Assembly: GCA_016458225.1 (NCBI GenBank)
Contig: JAEMGR010000028.1
Span: forward strand, 62,001 to 126,000
Source of the DNA: Myxococcaceae bacterium JPH2
GTDB lineage: Bacteria > Myxococcota > Myxococcia > Myxococcales > Myxococcaceae
Length of the DNA: 64,000 nt
Reading direction: 5' to 3'
A program made the position numbers and the translations under genes. Of this stretch, positions 52,261 to 61,423 are shown piece after piece. Within the stretch, counting starts at the first letter, position 1. Each line of letters opens with the position of its first letter. The notes beneath the pieces were generated by a model, which was given only the letters and a program-made list of their open reading frames with translations, did no database searches and was not told the DNA's origin.

Positions 52261-53154
52261 GTGGCGCTCGATGTCCATCGCTTTCGCGAGGAGTTGATCT
52301 ACCGCGCCTCCGCGCCCGCGTCAGAGGTGCTGGAGGACATCGCCGCCATCGAGGCCTTCGACAAGAGCGTCGAGGCGCGACGGAGCACGCAGGGCCGGCT
52401 CGCGTGGGCCTGTGGTCTGCTGAGCATGGTCGTCATGGCGTGCTTCTTCTTCATCATGCAGGGCGAGTCGCGCGCCGCCTTCGTCATGTCGCTCGTGTCG
52501 GGGCTGGGGCTGCTGGGCATCGCCGTGTACTTCTTCTCCGAGCGCTCGGCGTCGCGGCGCTTCGACTTGAGCGACCGGCGCTACCTGCTGATTCGCACGA
52601 TGCTCGACCGGCTGCGGCCGGACCTGGCCCCCGATGAGCCCGTGACGCTGACGCTCGACCTGGCGCCCGTGGATGACCCGAGCAAGCTGCGCGGCAAGGG
52701 GCCTCGCGGTCGCTGGCAGACCGAGGAGTTCCTCGACCCGTGGCTCGACCTGGAGGCGCGGCTGGCGGACGGGACGTACTGGCGGCTGGGGATGACGGAC
52801 CGCCTGCGCAAGGCGCGGCGCACGTCCCGCAGCGCCAGCGGGCGCACGAAGGTGAAGACGCGGGAGACGGGCGTGACGCTGGCGGAGGTCCAGCTGCGCG
52901 TGAAGCCCGAGCGCCACCCCGCGCTGGCGGGCCTGGAGCGCGAGGCGCGCGAGTCCGTGCGGCTGCCTCCCGGGGTGGAGCTGGCTCGACTTCAGGTGTC
53001 CGAGGACCGCCTGCTGATGCGCGCGCGCACGGGGTATGGCGAGTGGGCAGGAGACGTGCCGCAGATCGCGACCATGATGATGCTGAGCCTCTACCAGGTG
53101 CTCAACTACTCCACGTCGCTGCGCAAGCGCGGCGAGACGAGGTCAGCCCGATGA
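52261..53154 (+). CDS. Membrane protein with two spans, hypothetical
   Basis: The protein has 297 residues from GTG 52261. Two hydrophobic segments lie at about 48-68 and 76-92, with a cytosolic or periplasmic remainder. The soluble part is charged with RTMLDRLRPDLAPDEPVTLTLDLAPVDDPSK and a C-terminal helical stretch. No family recognised; the hairpin-TM layout resembles myxobacterial proteins of unknown role. It overlaps the start of the next gene by 4 bases (ATGA), so the four genes to 55189 probably form an operon. Confidence 0.7.
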   Translation: MALDVHRFREELIYRASAPASEVLEDIAAIEAFDKSVEARRSTQGRLAWACGLLSMVVMACFFFIMQGESRAAFVMSLVSGLGLLGIAVYFFSERSASRRFDLSDRRYLLIRTMLDRLRPDLAPDEPVTLTLDLAPVDDPSKLRGKGPRGRWQTEEFLDPWLDLEARLADGTYWRLGMTDRLRKARRTSRSASGRTKVKTRETGVTLAEVQLRVKPERHPALAGLEREARESVRLPPGVELARLQVSEDRLLMRARTGYGEWAGDVPQIATMMMLSLYQVLNYSTSLRKRGETRSAR

Positions 53155-53795
53155 CGCCTCGCATGACCTGGCTCGGTGTGCTGGTGCTCGTGGGCGCGGT
53201 GGCGTGCTCGCGCGGCTCGGCCTCGGACGCGCCGGTTCCTCAGCCTGCCGCTTCGGAAGAAGCGGGGCTTGGAGAGAAGCTCAAGTTCAAGGACGGCGAC
53301 GACCGTGAGGTGCTCTCGCTCAAGCCCAAGCCGGACGGGGCCAAGCTCATCGACGGCGAGGGCCGCGAGGTCGCGCGCTACAAGTGGAAGGGCTCGGACC
53401 TGGAAGTGTCTGGCCCCGACGACGCGGTGCTCGCCCGCGTCTCTCGCGAGGGCGACGGGTTCGCGGTGCGCGAGGCGCGCTCCGGTCCGGTGCGCTTCTC
53501 CCTCGTGCGAGACGGCGCGGGCTGGCGGCTCCTGGATGGCGCGGGTGCGCCGCGCTACGCGGTGGTCGCTGAGGGCGCGGGCTTCCGCGTGAGCGAGCCC
53601 TCCGGTGAGGAGCGCCTCCGCGTGCACGTGCGCGAAGGCAAGGTGTCCCTGCGCGAGCCGTCGGGGCGCACGCGCTTCGCGACGAAGTCTCCTGTGCGTC
53701 CCGTGGCGGTCGCCTGCCTCGGCTTCGAGTCCCTGGACCTCCCGCTGCGGGGAGCCCTTCTCTTCCTTCTTCAGGACCCGGCGTCCTCGCGCTGA
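53151..53795 (+). CDS. Lipoprotein of repeated short beta motifs
   Basis: The protein has 214 residues. ATG 53151 overlaps the upstream stop (ATGA). The signal ends in LVGAVAC. The mature part repeats a pattern of about 22 residues with GxxxARYxWKGxxLEVxGxDxAVLARV..., seen several times (EVARYKWKGSDL; AVLARVSREGDG; RFSLVRDGAGW; RYAVVAEGAGF; RLRVHVREGKV), which suggests a small beta-solenoid or beta-propeller-like fold. No catalytic motif. It may associate with the upstream membrane protein. Confidence 0.7.
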   Translation: MTPRMTWLGVLVLVGAVACSRGSASDAPVPQPAASEEAGLGEKLKFKDGDDREVLSLKPKPDGAKLIDGEGREVARYKWKGSDLEVSGPDDAVLARVSREGDGFAVREARSGPVRFSLVRDGAGWRLLDGAGAPRYAVVAEGAGFRVSEPSGEERLRVHVREGKVSLREPSGRTRFATKSPVRPVAVACLGFESLDLPLRGALLFLLQDPASSR

Positions 53796-53803
53796 TCCGC
53801 CCC

Positions 53804-54169
53804 ATGCCCTCTTCCTTCGAATTTCTTGGCCAGTGCATGGAGACCGCCGGGTTCCTCTTCTCCCGGCCCTGCTCCCGCGATGCGGTCGAGCAATGCACGT
53901 ACTGCCAGAAGGCCATCTGCATGGCGCACGCGCGCCCGCGCGAGACGGGGACGCTGTGCACGTCCTGCGCGCGGCTCATGCCCGTGTCTCCCGGCGACGG
54001 GAGCAGCATGGACGACCCGAGCTACTACTACGACAGCTACGGCTACTACGGCTCCAGCTCCTGGGGGCACGGCTCGTCGAGAGATCCGCACGACTTCACC
54101 GAGGCGGATGGCGAGAGCCTTCGCCAAGAGGACGACGCCTCCTTCGAGGAGGACATGGGCGGGAGCTGA
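53804..54169 (+). CDS. Small Cys-rich protein, zinc-finger-like
   Basis: The protein has 121 residues. The N-terminal 58 residues hold six Cys: one at residue 11, then C23, CTYC, C40-type (AICMAH) and CTSC, consistent with a B-box-like or treble-clef zinc site of the kind (CxxC...H...CxxC). The C-terminal half is Tyr/Ser/Gly-rich (SYYYDSYGYYGSSS) and acidic, low complexity. No signal peptide. It lies 8 bases after the lipoprotein gene and 3 before the glycosyltransferase gene. Protein interaction is the likely role. Confidence 0.7.
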   Translation: MPSSFEFLGQCMETAGFLFSRPCSRDAVEQCTYCQKAICMAHARPRETGTLCTSCARLMPVSPGDGSSMDDPSYYYDSYGYYGSSSWGHGSSRDPHDFTEADGESLRQEDDASFEEDMGGS

Positions 54170-54172
54170 CGC

Positions 54173-55189
54173 GTGGGCGCGTCGCGCTGGCTCATCTATG
54201 CGCTGGGCGGTGGGTTGGGGCACCTGACCCGAGCCTCCGCGCTCGCCCGCGTGGCCGCGCGCCGTGGGCACCTCGTGTCGCTGGTGACCAACAGCCCCTT
54301 CGCGCCGGGCCTGCCCTTGGAGCCTCTGCTCGGGCCCGGGGTCGCGGTGCATCGGCTGGACGCCTCGTGGGACAAGCCCGCGGTGGTGGCGGAGGTGGCG
54401 CGGCTGTGGACCTCCGCGCCGTGGGATGTGCTCGTGGTGGACACCTTTCCCCGTGGACTCGCGGGGGAGTTGCCGCCGCTGCTCGCCGCGACGCGAGCGC
54501 TCCCGGTGCTGGTGCATCGCGATCTGAATCCCGAGTACGTCGCTCGCTTCCAGTTGGCGCAGGCGGTGGATGCGTTCGCGCTGCTCCTCGTCCCAGGTGA
54601 GCCCGCGCCGTTCGCCGCGCATCCGCGCGCGGTGCGCACCGCGCCCTGGTTGTTGCTGGAGCGCGAGGCCTTGCTGTCGCGCGAGGACGCTCGGCGCGAG
54701 CTGGGCGCGGGTGATGACTCACGGCCCCTGGTGGTGGTGGCGGGCTGCGGTCGCGCGGAGGAGGTGGAGGAGATGGGGCGGATCGCGACGCGGCTCGAGG
54801 AGGGGTTGGGCGCTCAGGCTCGGGTGCGGTGGGTGGTGCCACCAGGCTTCACGTCGCCGGACTTCACGTCGCCGGGCGCGGCCCTGCCGGTGTGGCCGCT
54901 GCTGGCGAGGCTGCCGGGCGTGGACGTGCTGGTGGGGGCGGGGGGCTACAACACGGTGCGGGAGGCGCGGGCCACGGGGACGCCGTTGGTCGCGCTCGCG
55001 CGTCCTCGGCGCTACGACCGGCAGGCCATGCGTCTGCGGCCGGAGGAGCGGGTGGCGGACGCCGAGGCGGTGTTGGCCCGGGTCCAGGAGCTGCTGCCAC
55101 CTCGCCCGCATCTCCCGGCGGAAGCGGACGCCTTCCGGGGCGCCCACGCCGCCGTGGAGCACATCGAGCGCGCGCTGCTCAGTGCTTGA
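54173..55189 (+). CDS. MurG-like GT-B glycosyltransferase
   Basis: The protein has 338 residues from GTG 54173. The Gly-rich acceptor loop GGGLGHLTRA is at the N-terminus, and the C-terminal half has DVLVGAGGYNTVREARATGTPLVA, the nucleotide-sugar site of GT28/MurG-like and related UDP-glycosyltransferases. The domain between (about 90-190) shows VLVVDTFPRG and VHRDLNPEYV. It would act on a lipid or protein acceptor. It ends a probable four-gene operon and overlaps the convergent gene by 11 bases. Confidence 0.82.
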   Translation: MGASRWLIYALGGGLGHLTRASALARVAARRGHLVSLVTNSPFAPGLPLEPLLGPGVAVHRLDASWDKPAVVAEVARLWTSAPWDVLVVDTFPRGLAGELPPLLAATRALPVLVHRDLNPEYVARFQLAQAVDAFALLLVPGEPAPFAAHPRAVRTAPWLLLEREALLSREDARRELGAGDDSRPLVVVAGCGRAEEVEEMGRIATRLEEGLGAQARVRWVVPPGFTSPDFTSPGAALPVWPLLARLPGVDVLVGAGGYNTVREARATGTPLVALARPRRYDRQAMRLRPEERVADAEAVLARVQELLPPRPHLPAEADAFRGAHAAVEHIERALLSA

Positions 55190-55562
55190 AGCCCTGGTGT
55201 CCCGCGGCCGGCTCCATGCCGTGGGCCATGATGAAGTGGTAGATGACCTGCGGGTCTTCCTTGGGGCCGCCGAACAGCTCGACGAGGAAGTGTCCCTCGC
55301 TGCCCGTCTCCGGGTCCGTGCTGAGGGTGACCTCGGTGACCTCGCGCCCCGCCATCACCATCTCCGCCACCAAGGACTTGCCCTTGAGGACCTGCACCAC
55401 GTGCTGGCGATCCTCCTCCATCAGCACCCAGTGGAAGTCATCGTGGTCGAACAACGTGGTGTCCGCGGAGCCACACCGGAGGATGCAGTTGGTGTGCTCC
55501 TGGAGCCAGCGCCAGAAGGCGTCGAAGTTCAGGGTCCGGGTGGGTTGCGAAAGCGTGTCCAT
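55179..55562 (-). CDS. Small cytosolic protein, hypothetical
   Basis: The protein has 127 residues from ATG 55562; a longer frame to 55589 adds 9 residues. Strand/helix pattern: NFDAFWRWLQEHTNCILRCG, then FHWVLMEEDRQHVVQVLKG, VTEVTLSTDPETGSEGHFLVEL and VIYHFIMAHG. This resembles small alpha+beta domains seen in several Deltaproteobacteria, but I cannot name the family. The gene is convergent with the glycosyltransferase gene and divergent from the histidine kinase gene. Confidence 0.65.
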   Translation of the reverse strand: MDTLSQPTRTLNFDAFWRWLQEHTNCILRCGSADTTLFDHDDFHWVLMEEDRQHVVQVLKGKSLVAEMVMAGREVTEVTLSTDPETGSEGHFLVELFGGPKEDPQVIYHFIMAHGMEPAAGHQGFKH

Positions 55563-55822
55563 GGTGACCTCGCGCGCGCCCGAGTGCACTGTGCTCTCCG
55601 GGCCACGTCCGCCCTGACTAGCACGGCCGGGGCACTCGCGGGGCGGGCACTTCCCTGCTCACCCGCCCTCGGACCCGCGGGCTGACGGGCGCCGTGAATC
55701 CCCCACCCCCAGAGGGTGTTGCTCGATGCGGGACGAGGGCACCCCCCTCGGGAGGATTCCAGGGTGGACCCGAGGACGCGCGAAGGACCCGCGAGGACGG
55801 TTACATCACCCCAGGAGGTTGC

Positions 55823-57292
55823 ATGAGCCTGCGTGCCTTCTTCTCCGTGACGCTCGGCGCGCTGGCGGTCATCACGCTGCTGGCCGCCGCCTCGCTCGTC
55901 GGGTTGACGACGGTGCTGGCGCGCACGGCCGGCACGCTCGGCGACTCTCTGGAGGGCGTGCGGCTGGCCGAGGAGCTGGAGGTGGACCTGCTCTCCCACG
56001 CGCGGATGAGCAGCACGCCCGCCGCGCGGGACCCGAGCGAGGGAGCGGAGCGCGGCCGCTCGCTGCAAGAGCTGGAGGCAGGGTTCCCGCGGCAGCTCGC
56101 TGGCCTGGCCGCGACCGCGACCACCCAGGCGGAGCGGCACCTCCTGGACGAAGTGGGCGTGCACATCGACGCGTACCTGGCCGCCCAGCGCGCGCCGCAC
56201 CTGCAATCGCCCAAGGGAGACCCTCGCGTGGAGCCCTCGCTGGACTCCGCGCTGGAGTCGCTGGAGCGGTTGATCCAACTCAACGTGAACGAGGCGCAGG
56301 CCGCGCGTGAGCGCGCCGCGCGATGGGACGAAACGGCCAACGTCGCGGGCCTGGGCCTGAGCGCGCTGATGCTGGCGTCGCTGGTGGGCGTCATCTTCTG
56401 GCTGCGTCGCTTCGCGCTGCGCCCCGTGGCGGACATCAGCCACGCCATCCGGCGCTTCAGCTCCGACCGCAAGAACACCCGCGCGCCGGAGTCCGGCCCC
56501 ACCGAGCTGCGCGAGATGGCGCGCACGTTCAACGAGATGGCCAACCACCTGACGCACCAGCAGGAGCAGCAGCTCGCGTTCCTCGCGGGCGTGGCCCATG
56601 AGCTGCGCAATCCGTTGTCCGCGCTCAAGTTGTCCACCGCCATCGCGGATCCAGGCCGTGCCTCGCTGACGCCCGAGCGGATGCAGCGCACGCTGGCCCT
56701 GGTGCGCCGACAGGTGGCGCGGTTGGACCGGATGGTGGGGGACCTGCTGGACGCCACGCGCATCGAGGCGGGCCGGCTGGAGCTTCAACCCGAAGTGCGC
56801 GACGCGCGCGAGCTGGCGCGGGCCGTGGTGGAGCTGTACCAGTCCGGAGACCCAGGCCATGTGCTGCGCCTGTCGGTGTCGGACGCCCCCGTGCTCGTGC
56901 GCGCGGATCCCTCCCGACTGGAGCAGGTGCTGCACAACCTGGTGAGTAACGCGCTGAAGTATTCGCCCTCGGGAAGCCGGGTGGAGGTCTCCGTGCTGGG
57001 GCAGGGCGAGGAGGCCATCCTCGCGGTGGCGGACCAGGGCATCGGCATCTCCGCCGAAGAGATGCGCCAGCTCTTCACGCCCTTCCAGCGCACCGGCAAT
57101 GCCCGCCAGCGCGCTCCGGGCGTGGGGTTGGGGCTGTCCGTGGCCCGTCGCATCGTCGAGGCGCACGGCGGGCGCATCGAAGTGCAGAGCGAGCCCGGCC
57201 AGGGCTCCACGTTCCGTGTCCACCTGGCGCTCCTGTCCTCTACCGAGGCCTGTTCGCCGAGGACGGACGCGCCCCCTGTTCCCGTGCACTGA
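55823..57292 (+). CDS. Membrane sensor histidine kinase
   Basis: The protein has 489 residues. ATG 55823 has AGGAGGT 4 bases upstream. Two membrane segments (about 8-30 and 175-197) enclose a helical sensor domain, followed by a HAMP domain (about 198-250), a HisKA with H259 in GVAHELRNPL, and a HATPase with N-box NLVSNALKYSP, DQGIGIS and GVGLGLSVA. It is complete and should autophosphorylate. No response regulator gene is adjacent, so the partner is elsewhere, as is common in myxobacteria. Confidence 0.92.
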   Translation: MSLRAFFSVTLGALAVITLLAAASLVGLTTVLARTAGTLGDSLEGVRLAEELEVDLLSHARMSSTPAARDPSEGAERGRSLQELEAGFPRQLAGLAATATTQAERHLLDEVGVHIDAYLAAQRAPHLQSPKGDPRVEPSLDSALESLERLIQLNVNEAQAARERAARWDETANVAGLGLSALMLASLVGVIFWLRRFALRPVADISHAIRRFSSDRKNTRAPESGPTELREMARTFNEMANHLTHQQEQQLAFLAGVAHELRNPLSALKLSTAIADPGRASLTPERMQRTLALVRRQVARLDRMVGDLLDATRIEAGRLELQPEVRDARELARAVVELYQSGDPGHVLRLSVSDAPVLVRADPSRLEQVLHNLVSNALKYSPSGSRVEVSVLGQGEEAILAVADQGIGISAEEMRQLFTPFQRTGNARQRAPGVGLGLSVARRIVEAHGGRIEVQSEPGQGSTFRVHLALLSSTEACSPRTDAPPVPVH

Positions 57293-57392
57293 CGGGGGAA
57301 TCGTTGCGTGTCGCGCGGAGGGGCCTCGGGAGGGGTGCGTCCGGGCGTCCGCCGGCATACCTTGCGGCCACACCGACTGGAGAGCCGCCTGG

Positions 57393-57989
57393 ATGATGAT
57401 GACCCTGCGCCGAGTCATGCCGCTGGCCGCCGTGCTGGCCCTGGGCGGCTGTGCTGGAGCCTCGAAGTCCGCGCCCTCCGCCGAGGTGCACGCCCCGCCC
57501 GCCGCCTCCGTCATCCAGTCGCACGAGGGCGGCTTCTCCGTGGCCTTTCCGGCGCCTCCCGCCGAGGAGCGGCGCACGCAGAGCACCGAGGTGGGCGAGG
57601 TGACGCTGCACACGTTCATCGCCTCGCGGCCCGACGCGGACTCGGCCTACTACGTCTCGTACACGGACTTCCCGCCTGGCGCGGTGTCGCAGGCGGATCC
57701 GCGTGACGTGGTGTCGCGAGCCAGCCACGGCGCGCTGGAGGCGCTGGGGGCGCAGGACATCTCCGCGCACCCGCTCACCATGGAGGGAGGCTTCCCCGGC
57801 CAGGAAGTGGGAGGTCGCGCGGGCGCGCGCCGGCTGCGCGGTCGCTTCTTCATGGTGGGCACGCGCCTGTATCAGCAGCTCCTGCTGCACCCCGAGGGAC
57901 GACCGCCCTCGGATGCGGACAGCTTCTTCGAGTCGTTCAAGCTCGACCCGCGCGTCGCCGCCGAGCTGTCCCGCAATCGCGGCTCGTGA
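57393..57989 (+). CDS. Small lipoprotein, hypothetical
   Basis: The protein has 198 residues. The start ATG 57393 is the first of three consecutive ATGs; the lipobox is LALGGC. The mature region shows HEGGFSVAFPAPPAEERRTQSTEVGEV, FIASRPDADSAYYVSYTDFPPG and MVGTRLYQQLLLHPEG, which resembles a PsbP/LpqN-like fold of small exported proteins. No catalytic residues are evident. It follows the sensor kinase by 100 bases and could be linked to it, but has its own leader. It is convergent with the large lectin-propeller gene. Confidence 0.7.
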   Translation: MMMTLRRVMPLAAVLALGGCAGASKSAPSAEVHAPPAASVIQSHEGGFSVAFPAPPAEERRTQSTEVGEVTLHTFIASRPDADSAYYVSYTDFPPGAVSQADPRDVVSRASHGALEALGAQDISAHPLTMEGGFPGQEVGGRAGARRLRGRFFMVGTRLYQQLLLHPEGRPPSDADSFFESFKLDPRVAAELSRNRGS

Positions 57990-57995
57990 GCCGCG
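57978..57995. terminator. Bidirectional hairpin at convergent stops
   Basis: CGCGGCTC-GT-GAGCCGCG is an 18-bp perfect palindrome overlapping the lipoprotein stop, in the 24-base gap before the convergent gene. Confidence 0.5.
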
Positions 57996-58013
57996 CGCCC
58001 CCCACGCGCACCC

Positions 58014-61000
58014 TCACACGCCGAGGCTGAGCCAGTTCGTGGCCGCGCTGCCCGAGTCCAGCTCGCGGATCCACACCGCGCGGTCCGTCCCCACCGCGTA
58101 GACATCGACGCGGTTCGTGCCGGTGAGCAGGGCGCTGACGGGCCCCAGGAAGCTCCCGCCCAGGAGCGTCCACCCCGAGAGCGAGGGGCTCCACTGCGCG
58201 CCGTCCCAGGTCTTCAGTCGCGGCACGCCGTCCGTGCCCACCGCGATGACGGACACCTTCGCGCCGTTGCCCCACGCGACGGCCGTCGGAGGACTCGCGA
58301 ACGTGCCGCCCAGCGAGGTCCAGCCCGTGAGCGAGGGCTGCCACTGCGTGCCGTCCCAGGCCTTGTGTTGAATCGTGCCGTCGCGTCCGAGCGCGAAGAC
58401 CTCGAAGGCGTGGGGCTGAGCCGGCGCGCGCGAGACGACGGCCAGCGGCCCCGCGAGCTGTCCGCCCAGGGACTGCCATTCGCCAGTGAGCGGATACCAC
58501 TGCGCCCCATCCCAGTACCGCAGGCGGAGCGCTCCGTCCGTGCCCACCGCCATGAGCGTCAGGTAGGTGCCCCAGTTGACCGCCACGGGAGCGCCGATGA
58601 GCGCGCCGCCCAGGTCCGCGAGCCCCGTGGCGGACGGGCCCCAGCTCGTGCCGCTCCACCACTTGTGATGCACGGAGCCATCTTTGCCCAGGGCGAAGAT
58701 GTCGAAGGCCCCGGGCATTCCCCACGGCGCGCGCGACACCGAGCACGGCGCGCCCGTGAGCTGTCCTCCCTGGTCCTGCCAGCCCGTGGCGGACGGGCCC
58801 CAGTTCGTGCCATCCCACCAGCGGCTCAGCAGCGAGCCCTCGGAGCCCACCGCGACCAGCGAGGTGTACGGGCCGAAGGCCACCGTGGCCGGCGCGGACA
58901 CCACGGTGGTCCCCACGTCGTGCCACGCGGGCGGGGAGGATGGCCACTGTGCGCCACTGCGCGACGTGTCCCGCATCGCCCCGTGCACGCCGCGGTTGAG
59001 GAGCAGCGTGGGGCCTTGTGCGGACACCACGGCGGCGGGCACGGCGGGCTCGAGCGTGACGTGGAAGTGGTACAGCACGTTGTGCATCAGCCGTTGCAGC
59101 GCGACATCCGCGGACAGGGCCCAGCCCGCGCCGATGGTCCCCACGTAGAACACGTGGCCGCCCTGTGGACGGTCCCACTGGATGACCTCGCTGACGATGG
59201 TGGAGGTCCCGCTGTGCCACGTGCCGTAGTAGTCGAGCACGCCCTCACTCTTGCTCGCGGTGGCGAGCGTCGTGATGCCCGAGGGCTCCACGGGCACGGA
59301 GGCGCCTGGAGGCGGCGGAGACAGGAGCAGGCGTCCGACGCGCGCGTCCCACTCATGGCCCACCGCGCGGGGCAGCGCTCCTCCTGGCCCTTGTCCGAGC
59401 GGACTTCCGGAGACGACTCCGGTGGCCTGCGGCGTGGTGAAGAAGGTGTGCTGCGGTTGCTGCACCGTGAGCGCGGTGAACTGCGCGGCGTCGGTGCCAA
59501 CGAAGCCCGAGGCCTCCAGTCCCAGCAGCTTCCAACCGGGGCGACCGCACTCGCGCAGGAGTCCGCCGCGCTGGAAGTCCTGGCTGTGCCACAGCTCGCC
59601 CACGCTGTCGACGAGTCCGCCGAAGCCCTGGCCCGCGTCGTACTTGCGGCACTCCATCACCGTGCCCGACGCGTCGAAGCTCACGCGCCAGAACAGGGAG
59701 TTCCCCGAGAGCGCGACGACGCTGCCTCCCGAGGTCAGGAAGGCATCCACTCCGTCCCATGCGGGCGCGGACCAGTACTCGCTGTGCCCGTTGATGCAGA
59801 GGACCTTGTAGCCGGACAGCAGGCCTGGGTTCTGGTGCAGGTCCAGGTCCGTCACCAGGTCGAAGGCATAGCCGTTGCGCTCCAACCATTGGTGCAGGAA
59901 GCGCTCGGCGCGCACCAGGTGGCTGTAGCCCACCGAGGGCGCGCTGTAGAGCGAGGTCGCGCCCGCGGCGCGCAGGGGCATGCGCAGGCCCACTTGGAAC
60001 GTGGGCTGTCCCGCCCCGTGGGACGTGTAGCAGGAGTACTGCGGGAAGCCGGCGGCCTGTCCCTCGAAGGGCGAGCTGTACGCCAGCCACGTGTTGATGG
60101 CGCACAGCACCAGCACCTGCGCTGGAGGGCGCGAGGCGGCCCGCTTCACGACGAAGGGCACGTCATAGACGGGAGCGCCGCCGACGAACACGCGGGCGAC
60201 ATGCAGGCCCGGCGGGGTGGACTCGGGGACGGCGTACGTGTGCGTGACGCTCCAGCCGCAGTCGTAGAGATCATCCGACGCGAAGCGCAGCGCGTGACCG
60301 CGCGTGGGGTCCTGGGCCGGCACATAGGTGCCATGGCGAGGCACCGCCGAGGCATCGAACCCGGGGCCACCAATCATCCACCCGGCCTGATTGACGATCG
60401 TCCCCGTGCGACCCGAAGGGCCGAGGTCCGCGACGGTGCTCCCGCGCTCCTCGGTGAGGGGCCAGCAGGCGAGCACTCCGCTCATGGCCGGCGGGGTGGG
60501 CGGCGTGACGGCGTGGCGCGCCTGGACCTCCTGCGCGGTGAGGGCTCGCGCGTAGAGGACGGGCATTGCGAGGTCGCCCTCCAGGAAGTGGCCCGTGCGG
60601 CCCGCGCCCGCGTCGTCCAGGGCGCCGTAAGCCCCGAGCCGCATCGGCGCGGAGCCAGGGACCAGCGGGCCCGTGAATGCCTCGCCCGAGGCGTACTGGC
60701 CATTGAGATAGAACGCGACCTGCTGGCCATTCCAGGTGAGCACCAGATGAGACCACTCCTGGTCCGGAACGGTGGGCCCGGTGAAGAGGCCCGCTGCCTG
60801 GAACGCGCCGCCGTTTCCGAGATAGGCGCACACGCGCCCATTCGCGAGGAACAGCCCGAAGCCGCACGCGCTGGGGTAGGTGTGCTGGGTGATGAGTCCC
60901 TGCCACGCGGCCCCGTTGCGCGGGCGCACCCAGCACTCGATGGAGAAGGCGCTCAGGGCCTGCGCCGCGGCCAGTCCGTTCTCCACGTGGACGTAGGAGC

Positions 61001-61220
61001 CCGGAGTGATGGGCTGGACGTTGGCGGGCGAGACGGGAAAGTCATACAGCCGCACATCGAGCGCGTTGCTGTCGAGGTCGTTCCCCAGCCTCACGATGGA
61101 CACTTGATGGGGTTGATCGCTGCTGACGCGCAGGTGGAGGGACGTTCCCGCGGCGACGCTCCGCTCGGCGTATGCGTGCGCTCCAGTTGGACGGAGGGCG
61201 ACAGAGGGCTCTTGGGGCAT
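58014..61220 (-). CDS. LamG + N,N-dimethylformamidase-like domain + lectin-type propeller protein
   Basis: The protein has 1068 residues without a recognisable signal peptide. A LamG/concanavalin-like domain (about 76-230; FSIECWVRPRN, WSHLVLTWNG) precedes a domain resembling the large subunit of N,N-dimethylformamidase (about 330-740; VLVLCAINTWLAYSS, INGHSEYWS, VGHEWDARVG). Residues about 745-1068 are six or seven propeller blades of the PLL/tectonin type (AVGTDGALRLRYWDGAQW and relatives), predicted to bind sugars. The dimethylformamidase fold binds iron in the known enzyme, but I could not confirm ligands here. It may hydrolyse an amide on a glycan-rich surface. Confidence 0.7.
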   Translation of the reverse strand: MPQEPSVALRPTGAHAYAERSVAAGTSLHLRVSSDQPHQVSIVRLGNDLDSNALDVRLYDFPVSPANVQPITPGSYVHVENGLAAAQALSAFSIECWVRPRNGAAWQGLITQHTYPSACGFGLFLANGRVCAYLGNGGAFQAAGLFTGPTVPDQEWSHLVLTWNGQQVAFYLNGQYASGEAFTGPLVPGSAPMRLGAYGALDDAGAGRTGHFLEGDLAMPVLYARALTAQEVQARHAVTPPTPPAMSGVLACWPLTEERGSTVADLGPSGRTGTIVNQAGWMIGGPGFDASAVPRHGTYVPAQDPTRGHALRFASDDLYDCGWSVTHTYAVPESTPPGLHVARVFVGGAPVYDVPFVVKRAASRPPAQVLVLCAINTWLAYSSPFEGQAAGFPQYSCYTSHGAGQPTFQVGLRMPLRAAGATSLYSAPSVGYSHLVRAERFLHQWLERNGYAFDLVTDLDLHQNPGLLSGYKVLCINGHSEYWSAPAWDGVDAFLTSGGSVVALSGNSLFWRVSFDASGTVMECRKYDAGQGFGGLVDSVGELWHSQDFQRGGLLRECGRPGWKLLGLEASGFVGTDAAQFTALTVQQPQHTFFTTPQATGVVSGSPLGQGPGGALPRAVGHEWDARVGRLLLSPPPPGASVPVEPSGITTLATASKSEGVLDYYGTWHSGTSTIVSEVIQWDRPQGGHVFYVGTIGAGWALSADVALQRLMHNVLYHFHVTLEPAVPAAVVSAQGPTLLLNRGVHGAMRDTSRSGAQWPSSPPAWHDVGTTVVSAPATVAFGPYTSLVAVGSEGSLLSRWWDGTNWGPSATGWQDQGGQLTGAPCSVSRAPWGMPGAFDIFALGKDGSVHHKWWSGTSWGPSATGLADLGGALIGAPVAVNWGTYLTLMAVGTDGALRLRYWDGAQWYPLTGEWQSLGGQLAGPLAVVSRAPAQPHAFEVFALGRDGTIQHKAWDGTQWQPSLTGWTSLGGTFASPPTAVAWGNGAKVSVIAVGTDGVPRLKTWDGAQWSPSLSGWTLLGGSFLGPVSALLTGTNRVDVYAVGTDRAVWIRELDSGSAATNWLSLGV

Positions 61221-61423
61221 GGCGGGGCACGCTAGTCCACGGGCCGGACACGATGTCCGCCAGGTGATGATTGCCCGTGTACCCCGAGAGGCCTGGGATG
61301 TGCCCGGACCGTGCCGAGGGGCAGTGAATCCGAGGGAGGAAGAACGTTCCTTTGGGGTGAGGATGCAGGCGGCGGTCCGGGAACATGCGCGGTCAGGACC
61401 TTTCGTCTAGGCTCACCGGCCGC

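Noticed and set aside
49681-55189. Polysaccharide biosynthesis cluster
   Set aside because: Three glycosyltransferases occur, but on different strands and with no flippase, polymerase or sugar-nucleotide genes; only a loose association can be claimed.
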